From Paraburkholderia sp. (GTDB lineage: Bacteria > Pseudomonadota > Gammaproteobacteria > Burkholderiales > Burkholderiaceae): a stretch of 64,000 bases of DNA. The notes under the pieces were generated by a model, which was not told the DNA's origin, did not search any database, and saw nothing but the letters and a program-made list of their open reading frames with translations. Location: contig NZ_JAPWKB010000019.1 of the NCBI RefSeq assembly GCF_028283785.1, forward strand, positions 1,198,001 to 1,262,000. The letters are read 5' to 3'. Both the position numbers and the translations under genes were made by a program. Of the stretch, positions 54,584 to 63,251 are shown piece by piece; the stretch's first letter is position 1; every line of letters begins with the position of its first letter.

Positions 54584-55630
54584 ATGCTGGTTACCCGACA
54601 AAAAGTCTTGCGCCGATTCTGGTACGCAATCATGCCGATGACGCAACTCGATGCCGGTCCGCAACCGTTCACGCTGCTCGGTGAGCCGATCGTGCTCTGG
54701 AAGGGCGCGGGCGGCAAGCCGCATGCATTGCGCGATCGCTGTTGCCATCGCACCGCAAAACTGTCGAAAGGCTTCGTCGATAGCGACGGCAATATCGCCT
54801 GCGGCTATCACGGCTGGACTTACGACTGCTCCGGCCAATGCGTGAAGATTCCGCAGAACGACAACAGCACGATCCCGTCGCGCGCGATCGTGCAGTCGTA
54901 CCGGTGCGAAGAGCGCTATGGTTATGCGTGGGTCGCACTCGACGACCCGCTGCAACCGATCCCCGAGTTCCCCGAAGAAACCGCGCCGGGCTATCGCCGC
55001 ATCCTGCAGTTTTACGAAGAATGGAAAACCAGTCCGCTGCGGATGATGGAGAACTCGTTCGACAATTCGCACTTCAGCTTCGTGCATAAATCGAACTTCG
55101 GCCTGTTCGACAATCCCAAACCGTCGAAGTACGAATTTCGTCCGAACGACTGGGGCTTCGAAGCGGAAACGCATGTGCCGGTACGCAATCCGCCCGCCAG
55201 TTACCGGATCACGGGAACCACCGAAGAAGTCACCGAGCGCCATCTGATCAACCGCTGGTTCATGCCGTTCGCGCGGCGTTTCGGCTGCACGTATCCGGCG
55301 AGCGGCGTGCATCACATCATCTATAACTGCGCGACGCCGATCGACGACAGCACGCTGATGCTGTCGCAATGGCTGTATCGCAACGACACCGAAGACGCAT
55401 GCACGACGCAGGAGCTGATCGACTGGGATCGTCCGATCACCGATGAAGATCGCGACATCCTCGAAGCCACCGATTACGACGCCTGCATCGATGTGCGCCG
55501 TCAGCAGGAATGTCATATGGAGTCGGACAAGCCGGGCCTGCTGATGCGCAAGATGCTGTTGAAACTGCTCAACGATAACGGCGAAGTGGAAGTGTTCCGC
55601 GACACGTCGTCGCCCGATGCGGAGGCCTGA
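54584..55630 (+). CDS. Rieske non-heme iron oxygenase, alpha subunit
   Basis: A 348-aa oxygenase. Rieske [2Fe-2S] ligands C53-x-H55 and C73-x2-H76 (RCCHR ... CGYHGW). The mononuclear iron site has H163 and H168 within ENSFDNSHFSFVH, and D160 is the likely electron-bridging Asp. The length and the missing beta subunit resemble vanillate demethylase/VanA-like or dicamba-type monooxygenases that remove methyl groups or hydroxylate heterocycles. No reductase or ferredoxin gene lies in the operon, so electrons must come from elsewhere. Confidence 0.9.
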   Translation: MLVTRQKVLRRFWYAIMPMTQLDAGPQPFTLLGEPIVLWKGAGGKPHALRDRCCHRTAKLSKGFVDSDGNIACGYHGWTYDCSGQCVKIPQNDNSTIPSRAIVQSYRCEERYGYAWVALDDPLQPIPEFPEETAPGYRRILQFYEEWKTSPLRMMENSFDNSHFSFVHKSNFGLFDNPKPSKYEFRPNDWGFEAETHVPVRNPPASYRITGTTEEVTERHLINRWFMPFARRFGCTYPASGVHHIIYNCATPIDDSTLMLSQWLYRNDTEDACTTQELIDWDRPITDEDRDILEATDYDACIDVRRQQECHMESDKPGLLMRKMLLKLLNDNGEVEVFRDTSSPDAEA

Positions 55631-55632
55631 TC

Positions 55633-56469
55633 ATGCAAACGTCCATTGAAAGCCCGCGTACGTCGATGCCGCTGCTGTCCGTGCAGCGCGTCGACAAGCG
55701 CTATCCGAACGGCACGGTGGCGCTCGAAGACGTGCGGCTGTCGATCGAACCGGGCGAGTTCGTGTCGCTGCTCGGGCCGTCCGGTTGCGGCAAGAGCACC
55801 TTGCTGAAGATGTTCGCCGGCATCGAAACGCCGACGCATGGACATATGCGCTGGTGGGGCCAGCCGTTCGAGACGGTCGGTTCGGCAGGGCGTCGAATGT
55901 CGATGGTGTTTCAGGAAGCGACCTTGATGCCGTGGGCGAGTGTGGCCGACAACGTGCGTCTGCCGCTCGATCTTGCCCACGTGCCGCGTCGCGAAGCGGA
56001 CGCGCGCGTGGCCGACGCGCTCGACGGCGTCGGTCTCGGCAAGTTCGGCCACGCGTTGCCGCGCGAACTGTCGGGCGGCATGCAGATGCGCGCATCGCTC
56101 GCGCGGGCGCTCGTCACCGAGCCGGATCTGCTGTTGCTCGACGAACCGTTCGGCGCACTCGACGAGTTCACGCGCAACCGGCTCGACGGCGACCTGCGCG
56201 CGCTGTGGCACCGTCGCGGGATGACGGTCGTGTTCGTCACGCACAGCATCTACGAAGCGGTCTATCTGTCGAGCCGCGTGGTGGTGATGCAGGCGCGGCC
56301 CGGTCGCGTGATCGCGGATGTCGCGATCGACGGTCCGCAGGATCGTGACGATGCCTATCGCGTCAGCGCGCCGTTCATGCAGCATTGCAAGACCTTGTCC
56401 GAACTGATCACCGACGCGCATCGTGCGAACGACGTGGATGCCGCGCTTGAAACAGGAGTGCAATCATGA
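55633..56469 (+). CDS. ABC transporter ATP-binding protein (SsuB/TauB/ThiZ-like)
   Basis: A 278-aa ATPase. Walker A GPSGCGKST at residues 48-56, Q-loop FQEATLMPWASV, signature LSGGMQMRASLARAL, Walker B LLLLDEPFGALDEFTR. Starts 2 bp after the Rieske stop (GGAGG inside the Rieske 3' end), and its stop overlaps the permease start (ATGA). Energises import with the genes on both sides. Confidence 0.92.
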   Translation: MQTSIESPRTSMPLLSVQRVDKRYPNGTVALEDVRLSIEPGEFVSLLGPSGCGKSTLLKMFAGIETPTHGHMRWWGQPFETVGSAGRRMSMVFQEATLMPWASVADNVRLPLDLAHVPRREADARVADALDGVGLGKFGHALPRELSGGMQMRASLARALVTEPDLLLLDEPFGALDEFTRNRLDGDLRALWHRRGMTVVFVTHSIYEAVYLSSRVVVMQARPGRVIADVAIDGPQDRDDAYRVSAPFMQHCKTLSELITDAHRANDVDAALETGVQS

Positions 56470-57317
56470 CTGGCGAAGTGCTATCCGCCCGTGCGATGAA
56501 ACGGGCTCGCATCATCCGTCAAGGCGAACGTACGCCGCTGTTGCAGCGGCCCGGCGTGGCAAAGGCGCTTGCGCCGTGGCTCGTCGGTATCGTGATGCTG
56601 GCGCTGTGGGAAGGCTGGTGCGTGCTGCTGAAGGTGCCGTCGTATCTGGTGCCGTCGCCGTCCGCGATTGCCGTGCAACTGGTTCAGGATGCACCGCTTC
56701 TGTTCGGCAGTCTGCTCGCCACGTTGAAGATCACCTTGCTCGCGTTCGCGCTTGCGACGGTGCTCGGCGTTGCCATTGCGTTGCTGTTCGTGCAGAGCCC
56801 GTTGATCGAGGCGAGCCTGTTTCCGTATGCGATCCTGTTGCAGGTCACACCCGTCGTCGCGATTGCGCCGCTGATCATCATCTGGGTGAAAGACACCACG
56901 CTCGCGCTGGTCGTCTGCGCGACGCTGGTTGCGCTGTTCCCGATCATTTCGAATACCGCGCTTGGATTGCGCAGCGTGAATCCCGGACTGATCAACCTGT
57001 TCAAGATCAACCGCGCGACGCGTTGGCAAACGCTGGTGCGCTTGCGTATTCCAAGCGCGTTGCCGTACTTCTTCGGCGGTCTGCGGATTTCGAGCGGCTT
57101 GTCGCTGATCGGCGCGGTCGTCGCGGAATTCGTCGCGGGCACGGGCGGCAGCGGTGCCGGGCTCGCCTATCAGATTCTGCAAGCCGGATTCCAGCTGAAC
57201 ATTCCGCGCCTGTTCGCGGCGTTGCTGCTGATCACGGTAACCGGCGTGGTGCTGTTCGGCATCACCGTATGGGTGTCGCGCATCGGTTTGCGCGGCTGGC
57301 ACGATAGTCAACTTTGA
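56466..57317 (+). CDS. ABC transporter permease (SsuC/TauC/ThiX-like)
   Basis: A 283-aa inner-membrane protein with about six hydrophobic helices. The EAA loop is approximately FKINRATRWQTLVRLRIPSALPYFFGGLRISS, contacting the ATPase. Overlaps the ATPase gene by 4 bp and the amidohydrolase gene by 4 bp. Confidence 0.92.
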   Translation: MTGEVLSARAMKRARIIRQGERTPLLQRPGVAKALAPWLVGIVMLALWEGWCVLLKVPSYLVPSPSAIAVQLVQDAPLLFGSLLATLKITLLAFALATVLGVAIALLFVQSPLIEASLFPYAILLQVTPVVAIAPLIIIWVKDTTLALVVCATLVALFPIISNTALGLRSVNPGLINLFKINRATRWQTLVRLRIPSALPYFFGGLRISSGLSLIGAVVAEFVAGTGGSGAGLAYQILQAGFQLNIPRLFAALLLITVTGVVLFGITVWVSRIGLRGWHDSQL

Positions 57318-58783
57318 ACGCACACAGGTCTTTGCCCGTGACACAAGAACCCCATAAAAGCACGTTGATCCGCAATGCGGCCGCCATCATGACGGGCGGT
57401 CGCGGCACCGACGACGACCCCGCGCGCGTCGCCGGTCCGGACATCCGGCTGAACGGCGACACCATCGCGGAGATCGGCGCATTGACGCCGTTGCCCGGCG
57501 AAACGGTTGTCGATGCAAGCGATTGCGTCGTGTATCCGGCGTGGGTCAACACCCATCATCATCTGTTCCAGTCGTTGCTGAAGGGCGATCTCGCCGGACT
57601 CGACGCGAGTTTGACGCCGTGGCTCGCCGCGACGCCGTATCGTTTTCGCGCACTGTTCGATGAAAAGCGCTTCAGGCTTGCCGCGCGGATCGGGCTGATC
57701 GAACTCGCGCGCTCCGGCTGCGCGACGGTTGCGGATCACAACTACGTGTACTACCCCGACATGCCGTTCGACAGTTCGGCGATCCTGTTCGACGAAGCGG
57801 ACAAGCTCGGTCTGCGGTTCGTGTTGCTGCGCGGTGGCGCGACCCAAACGCGCCAGCTGGAAGCCGATTTGCCCACCGCGCTGCGCCCGGAGTCGCTGGA
57901 TGGATTCCTGGCCGATATGGAGCGTCTGGCGGCTTCCTATCACGATGCTTCGCCCCGGGCGATGCGCAGGGTCGTGATGGCGCCGACAACCGTGCTGTAC
58001 TCGATCTCGCCGGCCGAGATGCGGGCGACCGCGGCATTCGCGCGCAAGCTCGGACTGCGCCTGCATAGCCACCTGTCCGAAACCGTCGGCTATCAGGACA
58101 GCGCGAAGGCGATGTACGACCGCTCGCCGGTCGCGTTTTGCGGCGAGCATGACTGGCTCGGACCGGACGTCTGGTACGCGCATCTCGTGAAAGTCGACGC
58201 CGACGAAATCGCGATGCTCGCGCAAACCGGCACAGGCGTCGCGCATTGTCCGCAAAGCAACGGGCGTCTGGGCAGCGGCATATGCCCGGTGCGCGACATG
58301 GCCGATGCCGGCGTGCCGGTTTCGATCGGCGTGGACGGCGCGGCGTCCAACGAAGCGGCCGACATGATCTCGGAAGTGCACATGACCTGGCTTGCGCAGC
58401 GCGCGCGCGTCGGCATGGCGGCCACACCGAAGTTTCGCGGCGGCACGTTCGAAGGCGGAGCGCATGCGGCGAGCGTGGCCGATGTGATTCATTGGGGCAC
58501 GGCGGGCGGCGCATCGGTGATGGGCCTCGACGAAGTCGGCCGTGTCGCGCCCGGTTATTCCGCCGATCTCGCGATCTACCGGCTCGACGATCCGCGCTAT
58601 TTCGGCTTGCACGACCCGGCCATCGGACCCGTTGCATCGGGCGGACGGCCGACGCTCGCGGCGCTGTTTTGCGCGGGCCGACGAGTCGTCAGCAACGATG
58701 CGATCGACGGTGTCGATCTGGTCGAACTCGGACGCGAGGCGAGGGCAACGGTGAAGGCATTGCTCGCGGAAGCGCCGGCCTGA
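57314..58783 (+). CDS. Metal-dependent amidohydrolase (8-oxoguanine deaminase / TrzA-AtzB-like)
   Basis: A 489-aa cytosolic enzyme of the cytosine deaminase-like amidohydrolase group. Zinc ligands H81 and H83 in VNTHHHLFQ, LHSHLSE in the middle, HCPQSNGRLGSG, and the catalytic Asp in SIGVDGAASNE. The VNTHHHLFQSLLKG and CPQSNGRL motifs closely match 8-oxoguanine deaminase and s-triazine hydrolases. TTG start overlapping the permease stop; a GTG at 57338 with a weak AGGT is an alternative. Last gene of the operon, so it probably acts on the imported compound or its Rieske product. Confidence 0.88.
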   Translation: MNAHRSLPVTQEPHKSTLIRNAAAIMTGGRGTDDDPARVAGPDIRLNGDTIAEIGALTPLPGETVVDASDCVVYPAWVNTHHHLFQSLLKGDLAGLDASLTPWLAATPYRFRALFDEKRFRLAARIGLIELARSGCATVADHNYVYYPDMPFDSSAILFDEADKLGLRFVLLRGGATQTRQLEADLPTALRPESLDGFLADMERLAASYHDASPRAMRRVVMAPTTVLYSISPAEMRATAAFARKLGLRLHSHLSETVGYQDSAKAMYDRSPVAFCGEHDWLGPDVWYAHLVKVDADEIAMLAQTGTGVAHCPQSNGRLGSGICPVRDMADAGVPVSIGVDGAASNEAADMISEVHMTWLAQRARVGMAATPKFRGGTFEGGAHAASVADVIHWGTAGGASVMGLDEVGRVAPGYSADLAIYRLDDPRYFGLHDPAIGPVASGGRPTLAALFCAGRRVVSNDAIDGVDLVELGREARATVKALLAEAPA

Positions 58784-58837
58784 TCGCGGCGATTGTGTTG
58801 ATTGCGGCGATTGCCGCTGACGGGCCGTGCGGCACAG

Positions 58838-59758
58838 TCACGCCGCGCCGTCCGTCAGCGATACGATGAAATCGAAAAAAGCCCGTACTTTAGCGGGCGG
58901 ATGGTGGCGGGACGGATAAAGCGCGTACAGCGGATACAGCTCGTCGGCCCAATCCGGAAACAGCTCGACGAAGCGTCCGTCCGCGAATAACGGCGCCGCG
59001 CCGAGCGCGAGAATCTGCGCGATGCCCTGGCCTGCCGCGCATGCGCTGTGCAGCGTGCCGACGTCGTTGACGGTCAACACGCCGCGCGGCGCGAGCATCA
59101 CGCGTTTGCGTCCGCGATGAAATTCCCATTCGAACGGCTGGCCGGTTTCCGGGTCGCGAAACTTGATGCACACGTGATGGCCTTTATCGAGGTCGGACGG
59201 CGTCACGGGGTGCCCGTATTTCTTCAGATACGACGGCGCGGCCACGGTCACGATGCGCGTGTCGAGCAGCTTGCGCGCAATCAGTGTCGACGATCGCGGC
59301 TCGCCGAAGCGCACGGCGAGATCGAAACCATCGGCCACCATATCGCCGAGTTGATCGCGCGTGATCAGTTCGAGTTGCAGATCCGGATGCGCGTCCATGA
59401 ACGCGCCGAGCCGTGGCCCGAGCACGAGCCGCGAGAAGAATGGATCGATGGTGACGCGCAACCGGCCGCGCACCGCAGTCGCCCCGAGCGCCGCCGACGA
59501 TGCCGCGTCTTCGAGCCCGTTGAGTAACGGTACGATCTGCTCGTAAAAACGACGGCCTTCGTCGGTGAGCGTGACCGAGCGCGTGGTGCGGTCGAACAGA
59601 CGGATACCGAGCCGCGCTTCGAGTCGCGCGACCGAGCGACTGACACCCGATTGCGACATGTCGAGCGCATCGCCCGCCGCCGCAAAACTGCCGCTATCGA
59701 CGATCGCGATCAAAACACCCATGCCGTTCAGCATCCGTTCATCGAATGGCATGTGCAT
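58838..59758 (-). CDS. LysR-family transcriptional regulator
   Basis: A 306-aa regulator of the CrgA/DsdC-like group. HTH in FAAAGDALDMSQSGVSRSVARLEARLGIRLF, effector domain from RGRLRVTIDPFFSRLVLG. It converges on the amidohydrolase operon (55 bp between stops) and is divergent from the DUF3096 gene. Either could be its target; convergent neighbours are less usual. Confidence 0.9.
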   Translation of the reverse strand: MHMPFDERMLNGMGVLIAIVDSGSFAAAGDALDMSQSGVSRSVARLEARLGIRLFDRTTRSVTLTDEGRRFYEQIVPLLNGLEDAASSAALGATAVRGRLRVTIDPFFSRLVLGPRLGAFMDAHPDLQLELITRDQLGDMVADGFDLAVRFGEPRSSTLIARKLLDTRIVTVAAPSYLKKYGHPVTPSDLDKGHHVCIKFRDPETGQPFEWEFHRGRKRVMLAPRGVLTVNDVGTLHSACAAGQGIAQILALGAAPLFADGRFVELFPDWADELYPLYALYPSRHHPPAKVRAFFDFIVSLTDGAA

Positions 59759-59895
59759 GCTCCCCTGTCATGAATTCATCGCGAGTCATGCTACCGCGAA
59801 ATACCCGGGCGCACGCGCGGATGCGGACAATCGCCAACCCGTGGGCATGCCGTTTGCGTGGGCACGTGAAGATCGATCACACGGAGACACTCACT

Positions 59896-60042
59896 ATGCA
59901 CATCGTCACTAACATCGGGCCGCTGGTCGCATTGATCGCGGGGATCCTGATTCTTGTCGTGCCGCGACTGCTGAATTTTATCGTTGCGTTGTATCTGATC
60001 ATCATCGGTTTGCTCGGCCTGTTCGGCGATCACATCCACTGA
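59896..60042 (+). CDS. DUF3096 membrane mini-protein
   Basis: A 48-aa protein with two hydrophobic stretches separated by VPRLLNF; the PLVALIAGILILVVPRLLNFIVALYLIIIGLLGL sequence (cited in part) fits the DUF3096 family of tiny inner-membrane proteins. GGAGAC precedes the ATG. It is followed by a cluster of four inverted repeats. Role unknown. Confidence 0.8.
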   Translation: MHIVTNIGPLVALIAGILILVVPRLLNFIVALYLIIIGLLGLFGDHIH

Positions 60043-60363
60043 ATCTCCGTTGAAATTTCCCGCACGCGGTACGTAGCAATGCGTACCGCGTCGACGCATT
60101 GCTGGTTGCATCTGCAACCATTCGGGTAATTACCCATTCAGCCGCGTCACGTCGTTTTTTAGCGACGCGCCGCGCGCGTCGCAGCTGCACGATCCAAATT
60201 TCTTTTTTTCGGCGTGACACGCGTCGCTATACTTTGTCGGCATCTTTCCATATAAGGCACATCGTTTCGCATACGGAACAAAACAAACCGTAGTGAAGGA
60301 TGGTGTCGTGTGGCGGAGCGGGCGCGGGCCGCCCCTGTCGAGCCTGGCATTGAAGCGAAGACA
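60043..60363. other. Intergenic region with stacked inverted repeats
   Basis: 321 bp without a gene. Inverted repeats: ACGCGGTACG/CGTACCGCGT (60064-60091), AGCAATGCGT/ACGCATTGCT (60075-60103, mutually exclusive with the first), GGTTGCA/TGCAACC (60104-60119), and the perfect palindrome GGGTAATTACCC (60124-60135). The rest is AT-richer and must hold the chemoreceptor promoter. Confidence 0.65.
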
Positions 60364-61905
60364 ATGACGAAGAACTGGACCATCAATTTGCGGATCGCGA
60401 TCACGATCGCGTTTCTCGGCCTGTTGCTGATTGCCACGGGCGTGCTCGGCATTCTCGGCATGGCCGAAAGCAATCAGGGGCAACGCGACGCGTACGCAGT
60501 GCACTACGCGTCGGTCGTGGCGTTGGGCAAGTCGGGCACGGCGATGTCGCGCGCGCGCTTCGGGCTCGACTGGGCGATGAGCAATCCGCATTCGCCGCAA
60601 CTCGGCGCGCAACTCGAACGTGCGCGCGCGTTGCTTGCCGATTCCGATCAATGGTGGACACGCTTTCGCGGTTTGCCTAAGACCTCTGAATTGCAAGGTC
60701 TGACCGACGATCTGGACGCAAAACGAAGCGCGGTGATGCGCGACGGCATCGATCAGTTGATCAAGGCAATTCAGAGTGGCGACACGAGCTGGATGGACGA
60801 AAGCCGCGCGAATACGTTGATCGGTTTGTACACCGCAATGAACAAGAGCCAGGGCGCGCTGGAAGCGTATCTCGACGATGCCGCGAACGATGCGAATCAA
60901 CGTGCGAGCGCTTTGTTTCACACGTTGCTGGTGGCGGTAATCGCGAGCATTGCGATTGGTCTTGGGGTCGCGGTCATGAGCTGGCGGACGTTGCGTCGCG
61001 CGATCATGTCGCCGCTGAACCAGGCGTTGGCCCAGTTCGACGCAATTGCCGCCGGTGAATTGACGACGCGCGTGCCGGTCCACTCGAACGACGAGATGGG
61101 CATGTTGTTGCGCGGTCTCGCGACCATGCAGGACAAGCTTGGCTCGACGATCACGACCGTGCGTTCCGGATCGCAATCGATCGCATCGTCGACGCAGCAG
61201 ATTGCGGCGGGCAATCTCGATCTGTCGCAGCGCACGGAGGAGCAGGCAGCGTCGTTGGAGCAGACCGCATCGGCGATGGAGCAATTGACGTCGACCGTGC
61301 AGTTGAACGCGGAGAACGCGCAGCATGCCAGCCGGCTGGCCGTGGAGGCATCGGAGATGGCCGCGCGCGGACGTGGCTCGGTGGGGAACATGGTGGACAC
61401 GATGCACGCGATTCACGCCGGGTCGTCGAAGATGACGGGGATCATCGGCGCGATCGAAGGGATTGCATTTCAGACGAATATTCTGGCGTTGAACGCCGCC
61501 GTCGAAGCAGCGCGCGCGGGCGAGGAAGGGCGCGGATTTGCGGTGGTGGCGGGAGAAGTGCGCAGTCTTGCGCAGCGTTCGGCGGCGGCAGCGAAGGAGA
61601 TTAGCGGGTTGATCGCGGAGTCGACGAGTCGGGTGGAGAGCGGCGCGAATCTCGTCAACGAAGCGGGCGGGACGATGCAGCAGATCGAGGCGGCGATTAC
61701 GCGGGTGGCGAAGCTGGTTGGGGAGATTGCGGCGGCGTCGAGTGAGCAGAGCGAGGGGATCCGGCAGGTGAGTCTTGCGGTCACGCAGATGGATGAGGTG
61801 ACGCAGCAGAATGCGGCGTTGGTGGAGGAGAGTGCGGCGACGGCTGCGTCGCTGGCAGGGCAGGCGGCGAGGTTGAATGAAGTGACGGGGGGGTTTAGGG
61901 TTTAG
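60364..61905 (+). CDS. Methyl-accepting chemotaxis protein without C-terminal tether
   Basis: A 513-aa receptor paralogous to the one at 41875. Membrane helices at about residues 8-31 and 192-214, four-helix sensor between them, HAMP, and the hairpin GIAFQTNILALNAAVEAARAG. It ends NEVTGGFRV right after the last helix: it lacks the linker and WETF pentapeptide of its paralogue and the stop lies where bases turn G/T-rich at the edge of element copy 3. Start at 60364 chosen for the membrane anchor. Ligand unknown. Confidence 0.93.
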   Translation: MTKNWTINLRIAITIAFLGLLLIATGVLGILGMAESNQGQRDAYAVHYASVVALGKSGTAMSRARFGLDWAMSNPHSPQLGAQLERARALLADSDQWWTRFRGLPKTSELQGLTDDLDAKRSAVMRDGIDQLIKAIQSGDTSWMDESRANTLIGLYTAMNKSQGALEAYLDDAANDANQRASALFHTLLVAVIASIAIGLGVAVMSWRTLRRAIMSPLNQALAQFDAIAAGELTTRVPVHSNDEMGMLLRGLATMQDKLGSTITTVRSGSQSIASSTQQIAAGNLDLSQRTEEQAASLEQTASAMEQLTSTVQLNAENAQHASRLAVEASEMAARGRGSVGNMVDTMHAIHAGSSKMTGIIGAIEGIAFQTNILALNAAVEAARAGEEGRGFAVVAGEVRSLAQRSAAAAKEISGLIAESTSRVESGANLVNEAGGTMQQIEAAITRVAKLVGEIAAASSEQSEGIRQVSLAVTQMDEVTQQNAALVEESAATAASLAGQAARLNEVTGGFRV

Positions 61906-61997
61906 GGTTTTTGGGGTTTGGGGTCTTCGGTTGGCGATGGGTTGGTTGGTTTTATGTTGGCGTGTGCGGCCTGTTTTTGCGCTGGGTTGGTTGGATC

Positions 61998-62218
61998 GTC
62001 CCTGTGCGGGACCGGGTGCGTTTGGCGGTTCGCATGGCGTTGGTTTGGTTGCGCCTGGCGTGGCGTGCGTGGCCTGTTTTCACGCTGGTTTGCCTGGATC
62101 GTCCCTGTGCGGGACCGGTGCGTTCGGCGGTGCTCGCGTCGTTGGTTTGGTTGATCCTCGCGTGGCGTGCGTGGCCTGTTTTCACGCTGGTCTGCCTGGA
62201 TCGTCCCTGTGCGGGACC
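61998..62218 (+). repeat. Three tandem 102-103-bp units, left side of element copy 3
   Basis: GTCCCTGTGCGGGACC at 61998, 62101 and 62203 (periods 103 and 102) with CACGCTGGTTTGCCTGG-like spacers. Confidence 0.85.
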
Positions 62219-62221
62219 GCA

Positions 62222-62255
62222 CCTACTTTTCTTTGCTCGCGCAAAGAAAAGTAGG
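62222..62255 (+). repeat. 34-bp perfect hairpin, left side of element copy 3
   Basis: Same 15-bp arms, loop TCGC. Confidence 0.95.
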
Positions 62256-62530
62256 CAAAAGAAAGCGCGTTTACACCGACACTTTGTAGCGAGTGGCGTT
62301 CATTCATTATCGGGTAGTGGACCGCGCACGATTTGAGTTGCCGCACCGCTTAAGCGAGTGACAAGGCAGTCATTCGTTCCGGCTGTTCGCTCCGCGACAG
62401 CCGTTGGGCACAGCCCCGTCTTTATCTCTTGGCGCCATTCGCGCGCTGCACTCTGTCGGTTACAAAACCCATTTTCCTGGCATGCGCCGGTCTGGTCGCG
62501 CGCGCAAAATTCCTGGCTACGCAGAACGTC

Positions 62531-62764
62531 GGAACCGTCGTGAAAACGGGTGAATACCGTGGCGGAAACCGGCTCCTGAGCCGGGCGCCTGGACCGTCGT
62601 GAAGGCTGGCAAATCGGGTGGTGAAAACCGGGCTTAAAGCCGACGCCGGAATGGTCCTAAGGAGAGCAAATGCCGTGCACAAACCGCGCTTTGGGCTGGA
62701 CGCCGGAACCGTCGCGAAGGCGAGCCAAGGTCGTAGCGCAAACGGGGTTTTGAAGTGGGCTACC
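62531..62764 (+). repeat. Four degenerate ~58-bp tandem units in element copy 3
   Basis: Units start at 62531, 62591, 62648 and 62705, the same phase as in copy 2. Confidence 0.75.
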
Positions 62765-62901
62765 GCCGCGAAGCGGGCGGGATGTGCGGGCGCGGACCAC
62801 CACGAAAAACGGACCGCGAACTCAAAACGTGCGCGGTCCACTACCCGAAAAATACTAGACACCACTCGCTACGGAGCGCGAGGTAAACGCGCTTTCTTTT
62901 G

Positions 62902-62935
62902 CCTACTTTTCTTTGCGCGAGCAAAGAAAAGTAGG
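62902..62935 (-). repeat. 34-bp perfect hairpin, right side of element copy 3
   Basis: Same arms, loop GCGA; followed by GGTCCCGCACAGGGAC at 62939. Confidence 0.95.
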
Positions 62936-63251
62936 TGCGGTCCCGCACAGGGACGATCCAGGCAAACCAGCGCGAATACAGGACACGCACGCCAACATAA
63001 AACCAACCAGACCAGCGCGAAAACAGGCCACGCCCGCCACGCCAGGAGCAACCAAACCAACACCGCGCGCACCGCCAAAAGCACCCGGTCCCGCACAGGG
63101 ACGATCCAACCAAACCAGCGTGAACACAGGCCACGCACGCCAACACAAAACCAACCAACCAACCAACCCACCGCAACAACCAAACCCAAACCCCAGGCAC
63201 ACCCATTGCGCAGCAACCCAAACCACTCCGCGCCGCAAGGACCAACCTCCC

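Larger units (their letters stand above)
61952..63150. repeat. Composite non-coding repeat element, copy 3
   Basis: Same layout as the other two. Three outer units on the left (61998, 62101, 62203), hairpin at 62222, core of 646 bp in the same orientation as copy 2, hairpin at 62902, and two outer units on the right (62939 and 63087, with about 46 bp of extra repeat sequence between them). The left inner end has the ACACCGACACTTTGTAGC variant, which copy 1 carries at its right inner end. No credible gene. Confidence 0.85.

Noticed and set aside
61998..62218. CRISPR array
   Set aside because: Periodic repeats of about 102 bp, but the whole unit is repeated, there are no unique spacers, and no cas genes are nearby.
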